From assembly GCF_014284305.1 (NCBI RefSeq), contig NZ_JACOFW010000004.1, positions 186,001 through 250,000 on the forward strand: a DNA stretch of 64,000 nucleotides. The letters are read 5' to 3'. The notes beneath the pieces are model-generated. The model worked only from the letters and a program-made list of their open reading frames with translations. It was not told where the DNA came from and searched no databases. The stretch is from Affinundibacterium seohonense (GTDB taxonomy: Bacteria; Pseudomonadota; Gammaproteobacteria; Burkholderiales; Burkholderiaceae_D). The position numbers were made by a program, and so were the translations under genes. Positions 36,003 through 46,282 of this stretch are shown here, piece by piece; within the stretch, counting starts at the first letter, position 1; every line of letters starts with the position of its first letter.

Positions 36003-36434
36003 ATGCCAATTACTATCTATCACAATCCGAAATGCGGCACCTCACGCAATACGCTTGATTTGATCCGTAACAGTGGTGCAGAGCCCGTCATCATTGAGTA
36101 TTTGTCACAGCCACCAAGTAAAGCGGAATTGCAAAAATTAATCGCTGCAATGTGTGTTCCAGTTCGTGAAGTCATGCGTCAAAAAGAGAGCTTGTATGCA
36201 GACTTGCAATTGTCGGACAGTAAATGGAGTGACGATGCTTTAATTGATTTTATGTTATTGCATCCAATTTTGATGAATCGCCCAATTGTGGTGTCAAACT
36301 TGGGAACTAGACTTTGTCGTCCATCTGAACTCGTCTTGGATCTTTTACCAGATCCACAAGTGGGGGCTTTTACTAAAGAAGATGGTGAAGTTGTGATTGA
36401 TGCGATGGGACAACGGGTTCATCCATCTGTCTAA
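36003..36434 (+). CDS. arsC: Arsenate reductase, glutaredoxin-dependent ArsC family
   Basis: 143 residues from the ATG of MPITIYHNPKCGTSR; the ORF has another start three codons earlier. The active Cys is C11 in KCGTSR, with NRPIVV and RLCRPSE carrying the arginines that bind arsenate in E. coli-type ArsC. Overall length and order match. It reduces arsenate to arsenite using glutathione/glutaredoxin. No arsB or arsR is nearby, so it may be a housekeeping ArsC. A short convergent gene follows. Confidence 0.88.
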   Translation: MPITIYHNPKCGTSRNTLDLIRNSGAEPVIIEYLSQPPSKAELQKLIAAMCVPVREVMRQKESLYADLQLSDSKWSDDALIDFMLLHPILMNRPIVVSNLGTRLCRPSELVLDLLPDPQVGAFTKEDGEVVIDAMGQRVHPSV

Positions 36435-36507
36435 ATTTTGAACGGGGTTCATGGTTGATGATGGCGCCTCGATGGCGCTCCTGCAGCCCCGCTCAATCCA
36501 TCTCTAT

Positions 36508-36990
36508 TTACTGCGCTTTTTCGGTGAGTGTTTCATGGATGCGAGCCACATCCATGACCGCCGCGGTTCCATACCATTTATGATACTCGGCGATCATTTC
36601 GCCCTTGATGATGACAGGATCGGTGGCGGTCAATTGCTTTGCTTCCTCTATGTCTTTGACCGCGAATATAAACAATCCACGCCAACCATCAACGCCGTCA
36701 AACGGTCCCGCGAGTACCAATTTACCTTCAGCTGCTAGTCGTTTTATATTGGCGAAATGACCTGCAAACATGTCATCTCTTTCTTTACCCGTTGCGATTT
36801 TATTCGGGCCTGTTTTCAGTACCACTAAAACATAGCTGCGCATCCCGCGCTGATCGGCGCCTAATCGTTGGACTGCTTCAGCATCATATTTAGGATTCGT
36901 GGTCAGCGCTTTTTCTGTGGTTTGCGCAAAGCTGCTCAAGCTGAGCATGCCTGCGAAAATTAATAGACCGAAGTGTTTTGATATTGTCAT
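36508..36990 (-). CDS. Periplasmic YciI-like protein
   Basis: 160 residues with a signal peptide (LLIFAGMLSLSSFAQ). The domain matches YciI: RSYVLVVLKTGPNK, then HFANIKRLAAEGKLVLAGPF and AKQLTATDPVIIKGEMIAEYHKW truncated here to its start and end. YciI-like domains are small ferredoxin-like folds with a conserved His-Asp pair; roles are mostly unknown. A secreted version is less common than the cytoplasmic one. Confidence 0.78.
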   Translation of the reverse strand: MTISKHFGLLIFAGMLSLSSFAQTTEKALTTNPKYDAEAVQRLGADQRGMRSYVLVVLKTGPNKIATGKERDDMFAGHFANIKRLAAEGKLVLAGPFDGVDGWRGLFIFAVKDIEEAKQLTATDPVIIKGEMIAEYHKWYGTAAVMDVARIHETLTEKAQ

Positions 36991-37362
36991 TGTCGTCTCG
37001 CTATGAATGGGGAATTCCGTTCACATCATAAACTTTGTTCGGCTGGAATTCTGTAGTTTTGTGAATTCGAAACGACAAACCCGCCTGTGGTGTCGTCGTT
37101 TTAAAAAGCCTCGCATTACATCGTTAAATCGCTTTGTCGTGTAATAGATCCATGAGTTTTTGATCATAAAATGTCGCATAAGCCCTACATTGTTTTCGGC
37201 AAGACTTCGATTTTTTGCAAGTAGATAGTCTTGTCGTAGGCAAGGATAAATTTTCAGCGCACAATGCCATTTTGCAGAGAAACGTACTTTTTGGGTAATG
37301 CTGTGGCATGGTTGTCTATGTCACTTGCGACTTGTCTATGGTCTGATTTTTGAATTGGAAAC
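36991..37362. other. Divergent intergenic region, 372 bases
   Basis: This space separates the YciI-like gene from a solute-binding protein gene, both reading away from it. Several short T and A runs occur. A weak inverted repeat AAACGAC/GTCGTTT lies around 37068-37104. No ORF with usable start and composition, no operator palindrome and no clear promoter were seen. Confidence 0.45.
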
Positions 37363-38232
37363 ATGGTGTTGATTAGTGTGACGTCACAACATTGGCGACA
37401 GCAAAATTGCCATTTGGTTTGCCTGATTAGCCTTTTGTGCTGGCTGTTTTTGCCAATTAGCGCGAGGGCCCAATGCTCTCGTCCGATCCAGGTACCGGTC
37501 TCGGTGTCAGGATACAACGTGATTGCCAAAGGAAATCAATACACGGGAATCATGCCAGACTTTCTAAGTCTGATCGAAGCGAAAACAAATTGTCGTTTTG
37601 CGTATTTTCATGTACCTAAAAGCCGCCAGGAATATTTGTTTGAAAGTGGTAAAGCCGATCTTTTGATCTCGACGGTTAAAACGGATAAACGAGAAAAATC
37701 TGGCTATTTTGTTCCCTTGATCCAATTGCGCGCTGCACTGATTTCTATTAAAGGGCACAACTTTTCTATCCAAAGTGCCAAAGACTTAATCGAAAAAAAA
37801 GCACTCAGATTAGTGGTGGTGAGGGGGTATGACTATGGTCCTGTCTATCAACGTATTGTTGAAGAAATGAATCGCTTGGGGCGCTTGACGATTGAAAGTG
37901 ATCCAATTTCGGTTGGGCGCACCATGCAAAATAATGCCAATTACGTGACGATTATGGCGCCCACTCTATTTATGGGCTTGGTGCAAACCGAAGTCATCTT
38001 AACAAATCTGATTGGCAAATTAAGCTTCGATAAACTAGATGATTTGCCATGGAATGAAAGTGGTATCTATATTTCTACGTTGTCCCTGAGCTTGGAAGAT
38101 CAAAACTATCTGCGATCGCAGCTGGAAAAAAATGCGATGACAGATATGATTTGGAAATCGTATGCAAATTATTACTCTCCAGAGGTGTTGAAACTTGGTT
38201 TGCGTCGACGAGAACAATCTCATGAGCATTGA
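37363..38232 (+). CDS. Periplasmic solute-binding protein, family 3 type (orphan)
   Basis: 289 residues. The signal peptide ends near LFLPISARA, so the long polar start MVLISVTSQHWRQQN may be shortened in reality. The core reads QVPVSVSGYNVIAKGNQYTG with IMPDFLSLIEAKTNCRF, then LLISTVKTDKREKSGYFVP and VVVRGYDYGPVYQRIVEEM, and a closing helix YYSPEVLKLGL. This is the most diverged of the four orphan binding proteins here. No transporter genes are adjacent. Confidence 0.75.
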   Translation: MVLISVTSQHWRQQNCHLVCLISLLCWLFLPISARAQCSRPIQVPVSVSGYNVIAKGNQYTGIMPDFLSLIEAKTNCRFAYFHVPKSRQEYLFESGKADLLISTVKTDKREKSGYFVPLIQLRAALISIKGHNFSIQSAKDLIEKKALRLVVVRGYDYGPVYQRIVEEMNRLGRLTIESDPISVGRTMQNNANYVTIMAPTLFMGLVQTEVILTNLIGKLSFDKLDDLPWNESGIYISTLSLSLEDQNYLRSQLEKNAMTDMIWKSYANYYSPEVLKLGLRRREQSHEH

Positions 38233-38416
38233 TGATCCGTCCGTCTCTCAACGCATTATTCGCATTGTTCGCGTTTCGAGCCGCAACGTCGTCGACGGAG
38301 CGGGTTCGCAATCGGCCGCAGCCTCTCGCGAGGAACTAAGTTGAATCGCTGCTGTCAATAGAAGCTCATTTCTCAGTTTTTTATTCCCCCCCTTTCTATT
38401 TTATTTGGAGTATTGA

Positions 38417-41413
38417 ATGCGCCCAAAGCATTACGCCTCGATATGTAGTATTTTGTTTGCCGGCACGGAAGCCTTCGCGCAAACATCTGCGCCCACGACG
38501 AAGGCGTCAGTGGCTGCTGATACGCAAGCAGCTACCCAGACGGTGGCTAAGGCCGCCGCGAAACCAGTGACGCCAGCATTACCTCGTCCTGTAGAAATCG
38601 CCGATATGGCAGCTTGGAAATCGATTAGTGCCGCCGTGGTATCCGCTAATGGATCATGGTCGGCGTGGCGTTTGACCGAAGCTGATGGTGATGCCAATCT
38701 CATCGTCAAATCCCTGTCAGGTAAGGAAGAGTATAGTTTTCCAGCAGGGCAGGGTGTAGGCACAATTGAATTTTCTGATGATGGTCAATGGCTAGCTTTT
38801 ACAGCGCATATGACGAAAAAAGAGCAAGAGGCGGCGAAAAAAGCCAAAAAGCCACTCCAAACTAAAGTTGCTCTGGTCGATTTGAAAACTGGCAAGTTAA
38901 CAACGATAGAGAAGATTCGCAAATTTGCCTTTGCCAATGAACGGGGTGGTTGGATCGCCATGCACAAGTCGCTGCCAGATGCAGCGCCGGCGACAGCAAC
39001 ACCACCGCCAGCGTCTGGCACAGCAGGTGCGCCTGCACCTGCGCGTGCTAAGGGTTCAGATCTGTTGTTGAAAAATTTAAAGACTGGAACTGTGCTGAAT
39101 TTGGGTAATGTCGCTGAATTTGAATTTGATCATGACGGTCGCTATCTTGCCTATATCGTCGACGCAACCGACAAAGCCGGCAATGCGGTGATCGTGCACA
39201 CTTTAGATAGTGGCGCCAGTCAGGTTGTCGATGATGGCGATGCTGTTTATGAGAAGTTGCTGTGGAATGATAAGGGCAACGGCTTTGCGGTGCTCAAGGG
39301 AATTGAAGACAAAGCCTATCAAGACAAACTGTGGAATGCTTTAGGTTTCCGCTTAGAAGCCAATCACGTTTTCGCCAAAACCGTGATTGATCCCGTGAAG
39401 TTAAAAGATTTCCCTTCTGATATGACGATCTCCGGTGATGCCCAGCCGCGTTGGAGTAAGGATTTCGCGTGGATTTCATTCGGCATTAAAGAGACCAAGA
39501 AAAAGCCTAAGGATGAAAAGAAAGAAGCCGAGGCCGATGAAAAAGTTAATTTGGTGCTGTGGCACCATCAAGATAAGCGCTTACCGACCCAGCAAAAAGT
39601 ACAGCAAGAGCAGGACAAGAAGCGGTCGAGTGCTGCGCTCTATCGTGTGGCAGAAAATAAGTTTATCCGCATTGGTGACGAGAAACTAAATAATGTATCA
39701 ATGCCACAATTTGGGGATTGGGCATTGGCGCAAGATGACAGCGAATATCAACGGCAATCGAGTATGGATGGCCGTCGCTTTAGTGATGTATATGCGGTCA
39801 ATTTAAAAACTGGTGAGCGTCGATTGCTGAATAAACAGGCGAGCTGGACTTTTGCGTTGGCATATGATGGACGTCATTATCTTCATTATGAAGACGGACA
39901 TTTTTTCAGCGTAGAGATGGCAACTGGCAAACGCCATAATCTCACGGCAGCGTTACCGACGAGTTTCATTTACGTTGAAGATGATCATAACTTAGTCAAA
40001 CCGCCAGTCTCGCCTTTTGGTTGGAGTGCGGATAGTCGTTTTGTATTATTGAGTGATGGTTGGGATATTTGGAAGATGCCAGCTGAAGGTGGTAAAGCTG
40101 TGCAGGTGACCAATGACGGTAAGCGCGATCAAGTACGATATCAACGTCGTTTCACTCTTGATCCGAATGAGAAGGGAGTCGATCTCAGCAAAGCACAATA
40201 TTTTAGTGCCTATGGTGAGTGGACTAAAAAAGCTGGGTTTTTACGCCTCGATCCTAATGGAAGTACGAAACGTTTAGGGTTTGAAGATGTCGCCTATCGT
40301 CGTTTGATCAAAGCGGAAAAAGCTGAAGTATTTTTATTATCTAAAGAATCCTCCATCACGCCACCTGATTTGTATGTCAGTAATGAACAGTTTAATGCGC
40401 CACGCAAATTGACGGATTTATCGACACAGGAAAAAAATTACACCATGGGTGGCGGGTCCATGTTGATTGATTATGTCGGTACTGACGGTAAAAAATTGCA
40501 AGGCGCTTTATTTTTGCCAGCGAATTATCAAGCTGGTAAAGCTTATCCAACGGTGGTCTATATTTACGAGAAATTAAGCCAGGGCTTGAATAGTTATACG
40601 CCGCCTATGGTTGGTGGCGGTGGGTTTAATCGCGCTTACTACACGAGTCACGGCTACGCGGTATTCAATCCGGATATCACATATCGCTTGAATGATCCTG
40701 GCGTCAGCGCGAAAGAAAGTGTGCTGCCAGCTTTGCAGGCAGCGATCGCAACTGGCGTGGTGGACGCTAAACGCGTTGGCTTGCAAGGGCATAGCTGGGG
40801 TGGCTATCAAACCGCATTTTTGGTCACGCAAACTGATGTTTTTAAAGCGGCGTCCGCAGGTGCAGCATTGACCAACATGATTAGTATGTATAGCTTGGTG
40901 TATAAAAATTCTGGCAGTACTAACCAAGCGATTTTTGAGAGCAGTCAGGGGCGTTTCCTCGGTGCTTATAACGACCATTGGGAAGCCTATGTGCGCAACA
41001 GTCCGGTATTCTTCGCCAAGAATGTGAAAACGCCATTATTGATGTTGCAAAATGATGTTGACGGTGCGGTTGATTACACCCAAGGCGTGGAATATTTTAA
41101 TACTTTACGTCGTGCTGGCAAGGACGTCATCATGCTTGAATATCCTGGTGAAAATCATGGCTTAGTGAAAAAGCCAAATCAAAAAGACTACATGCAGCGC
41201 ATGAAGGAATTTTTCGATTTTCATCTAAAAGACAAGGCGGCGCCAGAGTGGCTAAACAAAGGCGTGGCTTGGTTGAAAATGGATGAGCATTTGAAAGAGC
41301 GTGCTAGTTTGGTCAACTTGCCCGAAGTGAAGTCTGAAGCTAAGGCGGATGTTAAAAAAGCGAGCGATGCTAAAGCCACAGATGCCAAGCCTGATGACAC
41401 AAGAGCGCAATAA
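38417..41413 (+). CDS. Prolyl oligopeptidase-family (S9) serine peptidase
   Basis: 998 residues. The signal peptide (SICSILFAGTEAFAQ) is short. Repeated beta-propeller blades fill residues ~60-620, with a basic insert of Lys and Ala (ETKKKPKDEKKEAEADEK). The C-terminal alpha/beta-hydrolase domain carries LQGHSWGGYQTAF, Ser793 as nucleophile, D882 in NDVDGAV and H914 in PGENHG, a complete triad. The tail is rich in Lys/Ala/Asp. Such enzymes release dipeptides or cut oligopeptides in the periplasm. A C7 tract lies 25 bases upstream. It is followed by a very strong terminator. Confidence 0.9.
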   Translation: MRPKHYASICSILFAGTEAFAQTSAPTTKASVAADTQAATQTVAKAAAKPVTPALPRPVEIADMAAWKSISAAVVSANGSWSAWRLTEADGDANLIVKSLSGKEEYSFPAGQGVGTIEFSDDGQWLAFTAHMTKKEQEAAKKAKKPLQTKVALVDLKTGKLTTIEKIRKFAFANERGGWIAMHKSLPDAAPATATPPPASGTAGAPAPARAKGSDLLLKNLKTGTVLNLGNVAEFEFDHDGRYLAYIVDATDKAGNAVIVHTLDSGASQVVDDGDAVYEKLLWNDKGNGFAVLKGIEDKAYQDKLWNALGFRLEANHVFAKTVIDPVKLKDFPSDMTISGDAQPRWSKDFAWISFGIKETKKKPKDEKKEAEADEKVNLVLWHHQDKRLPTQQKVQQEQDKKRSSAALYRVAENKFIRIGDEKLNNVSMPQFGDWALAQDDSEYQRQSSMDGRRFSDVYAVNLKTGERRLLNKQASWTFALAYDGRHYLHYEDGHFFSVEMATGKRHNLTAALPTSFIYVEDDHNLVKPPVSPFGWSADSRFVLLSDGWDIWKMPAEGGKAVQVTNDGKRDQVRYQRRFTLDPNEKGVDLSKAQYFSAYGEWTKKAGFLRLDPNGSTKRLGFEDVAYRRLIKAEKAEVFLLSKESSITPPDLYVSNEQFNAPRKLTDLSTQEKNYTMGGGSMLIDYVGTDGKKLQGALFLPANYQAGKAYPTVVYIYEKLSQGLNSYTPPMVGGGGFNRAYYTSHGYAVFNPDITYRLNDPGVSAKESVLPALQAAIATGVVDAKRVGLQGHSWGGYQTAFLVTQTDVFKAASAGAALTNMISMYSLVYKNSGSTNQAIFESSQGRFLGAYNDHWEAYVRNSPVFFAKNVKTPLLMLQNDVDGAVDYTQGVEYFNTLRRAGKDVIMLEYPGENHGLVKKPNQKDYMQRMKEFFDFHLKDKAAPEWLNKGVAWLKMDEHLKERASLVNLPEVKSEAKADVKKASDAKATDAKPDDTRAQ

Positions 41414-41432
41414 GTCATTTAGTCATTGAACA

Positions 41433-41470
41433 AAAAAGACCATAACTCTGCGAAGAGTTATGGTCTTTTT
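41433..41470. terminator. Bidirectional rho-independent terminator
   Basis: A perfect 17-base-pair stem (arms AAAAAGACCATAACTCT and its complement) closed by a GCGA tetraloop, with A5 on one side and T5 on the other. It serves the S9 peptidase gene and, from the other strand, the convergent DUF885 gene. Confidence 0.95.
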
Positions 41471-41537
41471 GTTAGGGGCAATCATACAAGAAAAGAGTCT
41501 CGAATTATTGTCGAGGCTTTGAACAATCTTTGCAGTT

Positions 41538-43403
41538 TTATTTTTTGGATTTCTTTATTTGGTTTGCCCAGTCGATCATTTCGCTTTCTAAGATGGACAA
41601 AGGGACAGATCCTAAGCTTAGCAATTTGTCGTGAAAGGTTTTGAGATCAAATCGATCTTCCAAAATTTTTTCAGTTTTCTGACGTACTTCTCGGATCTTC
41701 AGTTCCCCCAGTTTGTACGCTAATGCTTGTCCTGGCCAGGAAATATAACGGTCAATTTCAGTCGTAATTTCATGCTCCGATAACGCGGTATTCTCGCGCA
41801 TAAACTCCAAAGCGCGATCGCGCGACCAGCCTTTGGCATGCATCCCAGTATCGACTACCAAACGTGAGGCGCGCCACATCTCATAGACTAGGCGCCCAAA
41901 GTGATGGTAGGGCGTTTCATAAAATCCCATTTCTACGCCGAGGTGCTCCGCATACAGTGCCCAGCCTTCACCGAATGCAGAGATGTAAGCATTGCGTCTG
42001 AATTCTGGTTGCTCAGCCTGCTCGCCAGCTAGCGCAATCTGTAAATGATGCCCAGGCACCGCCTCATGCAAAGTTAGTGCAGGCAACGCCCACATGGGAC
42101 GTTGATTTAATAATGACGTATTGACCCAGTAATTCGACGGACGTTTCGGATCGCCACTGCCAGCATAACGACCTGCGGTATAAGTGGGGGCAATATCCTC
42201 TGGTACCGCTTGTATGCCATACGGCTTACGTGGTAATTGGCCGAAATAACGAATTAACAGCCCGTCAGATTTCTTTGCCCAGTAGGATGCTTCTGCCAAT
42301 AACTCGCGTGGTGTCTTTGCATAAAATTGCGGATCGGTGCGTAAAAAATGTAAGAAAGCTTTGAAGTCGCCATTGAACTTCAAACCCGTGATGATCGTAT
42401 TCATTTCATTGCGAATTCGTGCAACTTCCGATAAGCCAATCGCGTGAATCTCTTCTGGGCTATTGCTTAATGTCGTGTATTCAAAAATTTGTGCTTGATA
42501 AAATGCTTTGCCGTTTGGTAAATCGTAAGCAGCGATGGATTGGCGAGCCTTCGGCATGTAATCATTGCGGATGAAATCGAGCAGTTCCTGGTAGGCGGGA
42601 ATCACTCTTTCTGAAATCAATTTTTTTGCACGTTTTTGCAAATCAGCCTGTTGTGCCGGATTGATGGATGCGGGTAATTGCGTGAAGGCCTTGTAAAACA
42701 CACTCTCCTCAACTTGGGCGACAACATGCCTTTGTATGCTGGCATCACGACCAGTCAACACGACCTGCGGCATCGTCATGCCGCGGTCTATCCCGAGCTT
42801 CATTAATGCAATTTTTTGTGCAAAAGTTTGGGGAATGCTGTTCAGTTGTTTTAAATACCTTTCACAGCCTTTGAAATTGGCACACCTAGTGGATTCTGCT
42901 GCGCCTGCAGTCCCAGCCCAAAATTGGCTGTCAGAGTTAAAGGTCAGTAAATGCGCATTTAACGTGGTGGAATTGATCCGATTGGTGATTTGATCAGCGA
43001 AGATTTTAAGATTGATTTGTGATTCCTTACTTAGATGTGAGGGATTGATGTTTTGTAGCTGCTGGGCCAAGTCACGCCAGGTCTTTAAGCGCCTTTGTTC
43101 GGCGGCATCACTGTAATCTGCTTGGGTAATCTCATCTTCATCATCCGCTGCTCGACGACCTGGAAATTCCTTATTGCGAAAAGCTGCCTCTTTTTGATAG
43201 AGCTCCTTAAATAGTTGTTCCGCTTTGGTCTTTTCTGAAGAGTTGCTGTTGGCAGACAACGATGCCATTTGCGTCGGCATCGCGTAAATGGTGGTCGGTG
43301 TCCCTGCAATGACGCATGTAGCGAGCGCGATTGCAGTGAGTGTGGCCTTAGGCTTTGTACTGGCTTCGATGGCGAAGATTTTGGACTGAAGTGAGTGTGG
43401 CAT
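41538..43403 (-). CDS. DUF885 family periplasmic protein
   Basis: 621 residues from the ATG of MPHSLQSKIF, preceded by GGGGATCG; the longer frame would add 61 residues including a second membrane-like stretch. A signal peptide (TAIALATCVIAGTPTTIYA) follows. The family's metal motif HEAVPGHHLQ is present near residues 495-505 with flanking FGEGWALYAEHLG. DUF885 proteins resemble zinc carboxypeptidases of M32 type, but activity is mostly unproven. A second DUF885 gene begins at 63541. Confidence 0.88.
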   Translation of the reverse strand: MPHSLQSKIFAIEASTKPKATLTAIALATCVIAGTPTTIYAMPTQMASLSANSNSSEKTKAEQLFKELYQKEAAFRNKEFPGRRAADDEDEITQADYSDAAEQRRLKTWRDLAQQLQNINPSHLSKESQINLKIFADQITNRINSTTLNAHLLTFNSDSQFWAGTAGAAESTRCANFKGCERYLKQLNSIPQTFAQKIALMKLGIDRGMTMPQVVLTGRDASIQRHVVAQVEESVFYKAFTQLPASINPAQQADLQKRAKKLISERVIPAYQELLDFIRNDYMPKARQSIAAYDLPNGKAFYQAQIFEYTTLSNSPEEIHAIGLSEVARIRNEMNTIITGLKFNGDFKAFLHFLRTDPQFYAKTPRELLAEASYWAKKSDGLLIRYFGQLPRKPYGIQAVPEDIAPTYTAGRYAGSGDPKRPSNYWVNTSLLNQRPMWALPALTLHEAVPGHHLQIALAGEQAEQPEFRRNAYISAFGEGWALYAEHLGVEMGFYETPYHHFGRLVYEMWRASRLVVDTGMHAKGWSRDRALEFMRENTALSEHEITTEIDRYISWPGQALAYKLGELKIREVRQKTEKILEDRFDLKTFHDKLLSLGSVPLSILESEMIDWANQIKKSKK

Positions 43404-43608
43404 GCGATCCCCGAAAATAGAGTTTGAGGTGTGTGACTGAATATGCAGTCGGTAAACCAGTGTAATGGTAATGAATCCGAGTGTGATCAATGCGAAAAGT
43501 TCCCTGTTGTTGAAATGAGGCAGGATGACTGGTTGAAAGATATTCTTTAGACAGTGTGTGGGTGAGTTGTTACACTCAAGGCTCAATTAACAGAAAAGAG
43601 TAGGTCGT

Positions 43609-44355
43609 ATGACAACACTAGCCTCATATACCGCCGATTTTTGGTCGAATGCTGAATTGGGCGCCAACGCCATTATTTTTTTGAATCTGACTGGTGCTAT
43701 GTTGCTCGGCTTTGTCGTCGGTTATGAGCGCTCTTATCATGGCAGAGCGGCAGGTATGCGCACTTATGGTTTGGTTTGTATGGCGTCAGCCGCTTTGGTT
43801 GTCATTGCCGGGTATCCAGATTTCTGGTTCGGTGGGCGCTCCCTTGCGCCCGTTGCCTTAGATCCTTCCCGCACCATACAAGGCATCGTGACGGGCATAG
43901 GATTTTTAGGTGCTGGTGTCATTATGAAAGAAGGGTTTAGTATTAGTGGTCTTACGACTGCTGCATCACTTTGGGCATCTTCTGCGATTGGGATTTTAGT
44001 TGGCGTTGGCTTTTTCGCGGCAGCTATTTTATTGGCTTTTTTATCTGCAGCATGCATGATTTGGGTCTTCAAACTAGAAGCTTGGTTACCAGCTCGTCAA
44101 GCGATATCCATCGTAATGCAATTTAAAGAAGGTTTTGTTGCTAGTGAGACTGCGATTCGTCAACTCGCTTTGGAGCGAGGATATGAGGTGGCTGGTGGAA
44201 CAATTATTATTTCGTCCAAAGATGGTAAAACGGAATGGCGTTTTGTTGCGGTTGCCTTAAATCGGAAACAGGCTACCTCAATTAGCCAACTCTCCGAGGA
44301 AATGAATAAATTTGAAGGGTTAAGCTCGTATCAGTTGGCACACGCTAGAAATTAG
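43609..44355 (+). CDS. MgtC/SapB family membrane protein
   Basis: 248 residues. Five hydrophobic helices and the signature GFVVGYERSYHGRAAGMRTYGL place it in the MgtC family; G(I/V)GFLGAGVIMKEG, also typical, follows near residues 100-115. The C-terminal ~90 residues are a cytoplasmic ACT-like domain (AIRQLALERGYEVAGGTI). In Salmonella MgtC tunes virulence and Mg2+/ATPase activity; homologues in environmental bacteria are probably Mg2+ related. The gene is isolated, with the tRNA promoter immediately downstream. Confidence 0.9.
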   Translation: MTTLASYTADFWSNAELGANAIIFLNLTGAMLLGFVVGYERSYHGRAAGMRTYGLVCMASAALVVIAGYPDFWFGGRSLAPVALDPSRTIQGIVTGIGFLGAGVIMKEGFSISGLTTAASLWASSAIGILVGVGFFAAAILLAFLSAACMIWVFKLEAWLPARQAISIVMQFKEGFVASETAIRQLALERGYEVAGGTIIISSKDGKTEWRFVAVALNRKQATSISQLSEEMNKFEGLSSYQLAHARN

Positions 44356-44448
44356 CTAAGTAATTGAATTTTCAATATAAATTTCTGCCTACCGCGTAGG
44401 TCGGAAAAAAATGTAAGCAAAAATTTAGATTTCCTCGATAAAAAGGTA

Positions 44449-44477
44449 TTGACAGGTAAAAAGAACATCTCCATAAT
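44449..44477 (+). promoter_or_regulatory. Strong sigma70 promoter for the tRNA-tuf operon
   Basis: TTGACA (44449-44454), exactly 17 bases, then CATAAT (44472-44477). Transcription would start about 44484, seven bases before tRNA-Tyr. Confidence 0.85.
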
Positions 44478-44490
44478 TCGGGGTTCCCTG

Positions 44491-44575
<85 letters not shown>

Positions 44576-44620
44576 GGCAGAATTTAGCGGCTGAGGTTAG
44601 TTGTCGAATCAGTTTCGTAT

Positions 44621-44694
44621 GCGGGTGTAGCTCAATGGTAGAGCCGAAGCCTTCCAAGCTTAAGACGAGGGTTCGATTCCCTTCACCCGCTCCA
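44621..44694 (+). tRNA. tRNA-Gly (TCC)
   Basis: 74 bases with encoded CCA, acceptor stem GCGGGTG/CACCCGC, anticodon TCC in CTTCCAA, TTCGATT loop intact. Confidence 0.95.
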
Positions 44695-44736
44695 AGTTTA
44701 AAGTTTTGTCTCTGCATGTGTGTTGTGCAAAGAGCT

Positions 44737-44811
<75 letters not shown>

Positions 44812-44902
44812 GTGTAGTTTTAAATCATCGTCTTCGCATTGTTTTTATCGGGCGTGTGCTTGATAAGTTAAGAAGATCTCTCACAATCGTTAGGAGTCTA
44901 AA

Positions 44903-46096
44903 ATGGCAAAAGGTAAGTTCGAACGCACCAAGCCGCACGTTAACGTCGGTACAATTGGTCACGTGGATCACGGTAAAACGACATTGACAGCAGCGATTGC
45001 GACAGTATTGTCTAAGAAATTTGGCGGCGAAGCGAAAGCATACGATCAGATCGATGCAGCTCCAGAAGAAAAAGCACGCGGTATTACAATTAATACAGCG
45101 CACGTAGAATACGAAACAGCAGGTCGTCACTATGCTCACGTTGACTGCCCAGGCCATGCTGATTATGTTAAAAACATGATTACTGGTGCTGCTCAGATGG
45201 ACGGCGCGATCTTGGTTTGCTCCGCAGCAGACGGTCCAATGCCACAAACACGTGAGCACATCTTGTTGGCACGTCAAGTTGGTGTTCCATATATCATCGT
45301 TTTCTTGAACAAATGCGACATGGTTGATGACGCTGAGTTGTTGGAATTGGTTGAAATGGAAGTTCGTGAATTATTGTCTAAATACGAATTCCCAGGCGAC
45401 GATTTGCCTATCATCCAAGGTTCCGCAAAATTGGCGCTCGAAGGCGACAAGGGTCCATTGGGCGAAGAAGCGATCATGAAATTGGCTGATGCTTTGGATT
45501 CATACATCCCAACTCCAGAACGTGCTGTTGACGGCGCATTCTTGTTGCCAGTAGAAGACGTATTCTCTATCTCTGGCCGCGGTACAGTTGTGACTGGTCG
45601 TATTGAGCGCGGTATCGTTAAAGTCGGCGAAGAAATCGAAATCGTTGGTATTAAAGATACAGTAAAAACAACATGTACTGGTGTTGAAATGTTCCGCAAA
45701 TTGCTCGACCAAGGTCAAGCAGGCGATAACGTTGGTGTATTGTTGCGCGGTACTAAGCGTGAAGATATCCAACGCGGTCAAGTTTTGGCGAAACCAGGTT
45801 CAATCAAGCCGCATGATCATTTCACAGGCGAGATCTACGTTTTGTCTAAAGATGAAGGTGGCCGTCATACACCATTCTTCAACAACTACCGTCCACAGTT
45901 CTACTTCCGTACAACGGACGTAACTGGTTCAATCGAGTTGCCGAAAGACAAAGAAATGGTTATGCCAGGTGATAACGTTTCTATCACAGTTAAGTTGATC
46001 AACCCGATCGCGATGGAAGAAGGTCTCCGTTTCGCGATTCGTGAAGGTGGTCGTACTGTTGGTGCGGGTGTTGTTGCAAAAATTATTGTTGGTTAA
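44903..46096 (+). CDS. tuf: Elongation factor Tu
   Basis: 397 codons including stop. GTPase motifs: [13 protein letters not shown] (P-loop), [25 protein letters not shown] and GSAKLAL. It delivers aminoacyl-tRNA to the ribosome. The position among tRNA genes ahead of secE-nusG marks it as the tufB copy; a second tuf gene normally lies in the str operon elsewhere. AGGAG precedes the ATG (44891-44895). Confidence 0.98.
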   Translation: MAKGKFERTKPHVNVGTIGHVDHGKTTLTAAIATVLSKKFGGEAKAYDQIDAAPEEKARGITINTAHVEYETAGRHYAHVDCPGHADYVKNMITGAAQMDGAILVCSAADGPMPQTREHILLARQVGVPYIIVFLNKCDMVDDAELLELVEMEVRELLSKYEFPGDDLPIIQGSAKLALEGDKGPLGEEAIMKLADALDSYIPTPERAVDGAFLLPVEDVFSISGRGTVVTGRIERGIVKVGEEIEIVGIKDTVKTTCTGVEMFRKLLDQGQAGDNVGVLLRGTKREDIQRGQVLAKPGSIKPHDHFTGEIYVLSKDEGGRHTPFFNNYRPQFYFRTTDVTGSIELPKDKEMVMPGDNVSITVKLINPIAMEEGLRFAIREGGRTVGAGVVAKIIVG

Positions 46097-46169
46097 TAGT
46101 TTTAAGTTGTAAAGATGAGTTGGGTAGTTGCTTGAAAAAGCTGCTATCCTTCTCGTTTGTAAAAGCTGT

Positions 46170-46245
46170 AGGGGTGTAGCTCAACTGGCAGAGCGTCGGT
46201 CTCCAAAACCGAAGGTCGTAAGTTCGATCCTTACCGCCCCTGCCA
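46170..46245 (+). tRNA. tRNA-Trp (CCA)
   Basis: 76 bases with encoded CCA, acceptor stem AGGGGTG, anticodon CCA in CTCCAAAA. It lies between tuf and secE, the expected place in betaproteobacteria. Confidence 0.95.
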
Positions 46246-46282
46246 CCATCAAGGCCAAAAGGCATCGAAAGTAAAAGTCAGC

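Noticed and set aside
38233..38416. Possible small gene or operator between binding protein and S9 peptidase genes
   Set aside because: The stretch has short repeats such as CGTCGTCGACG but no ORF, no clear dyad of operator length and no second copy.
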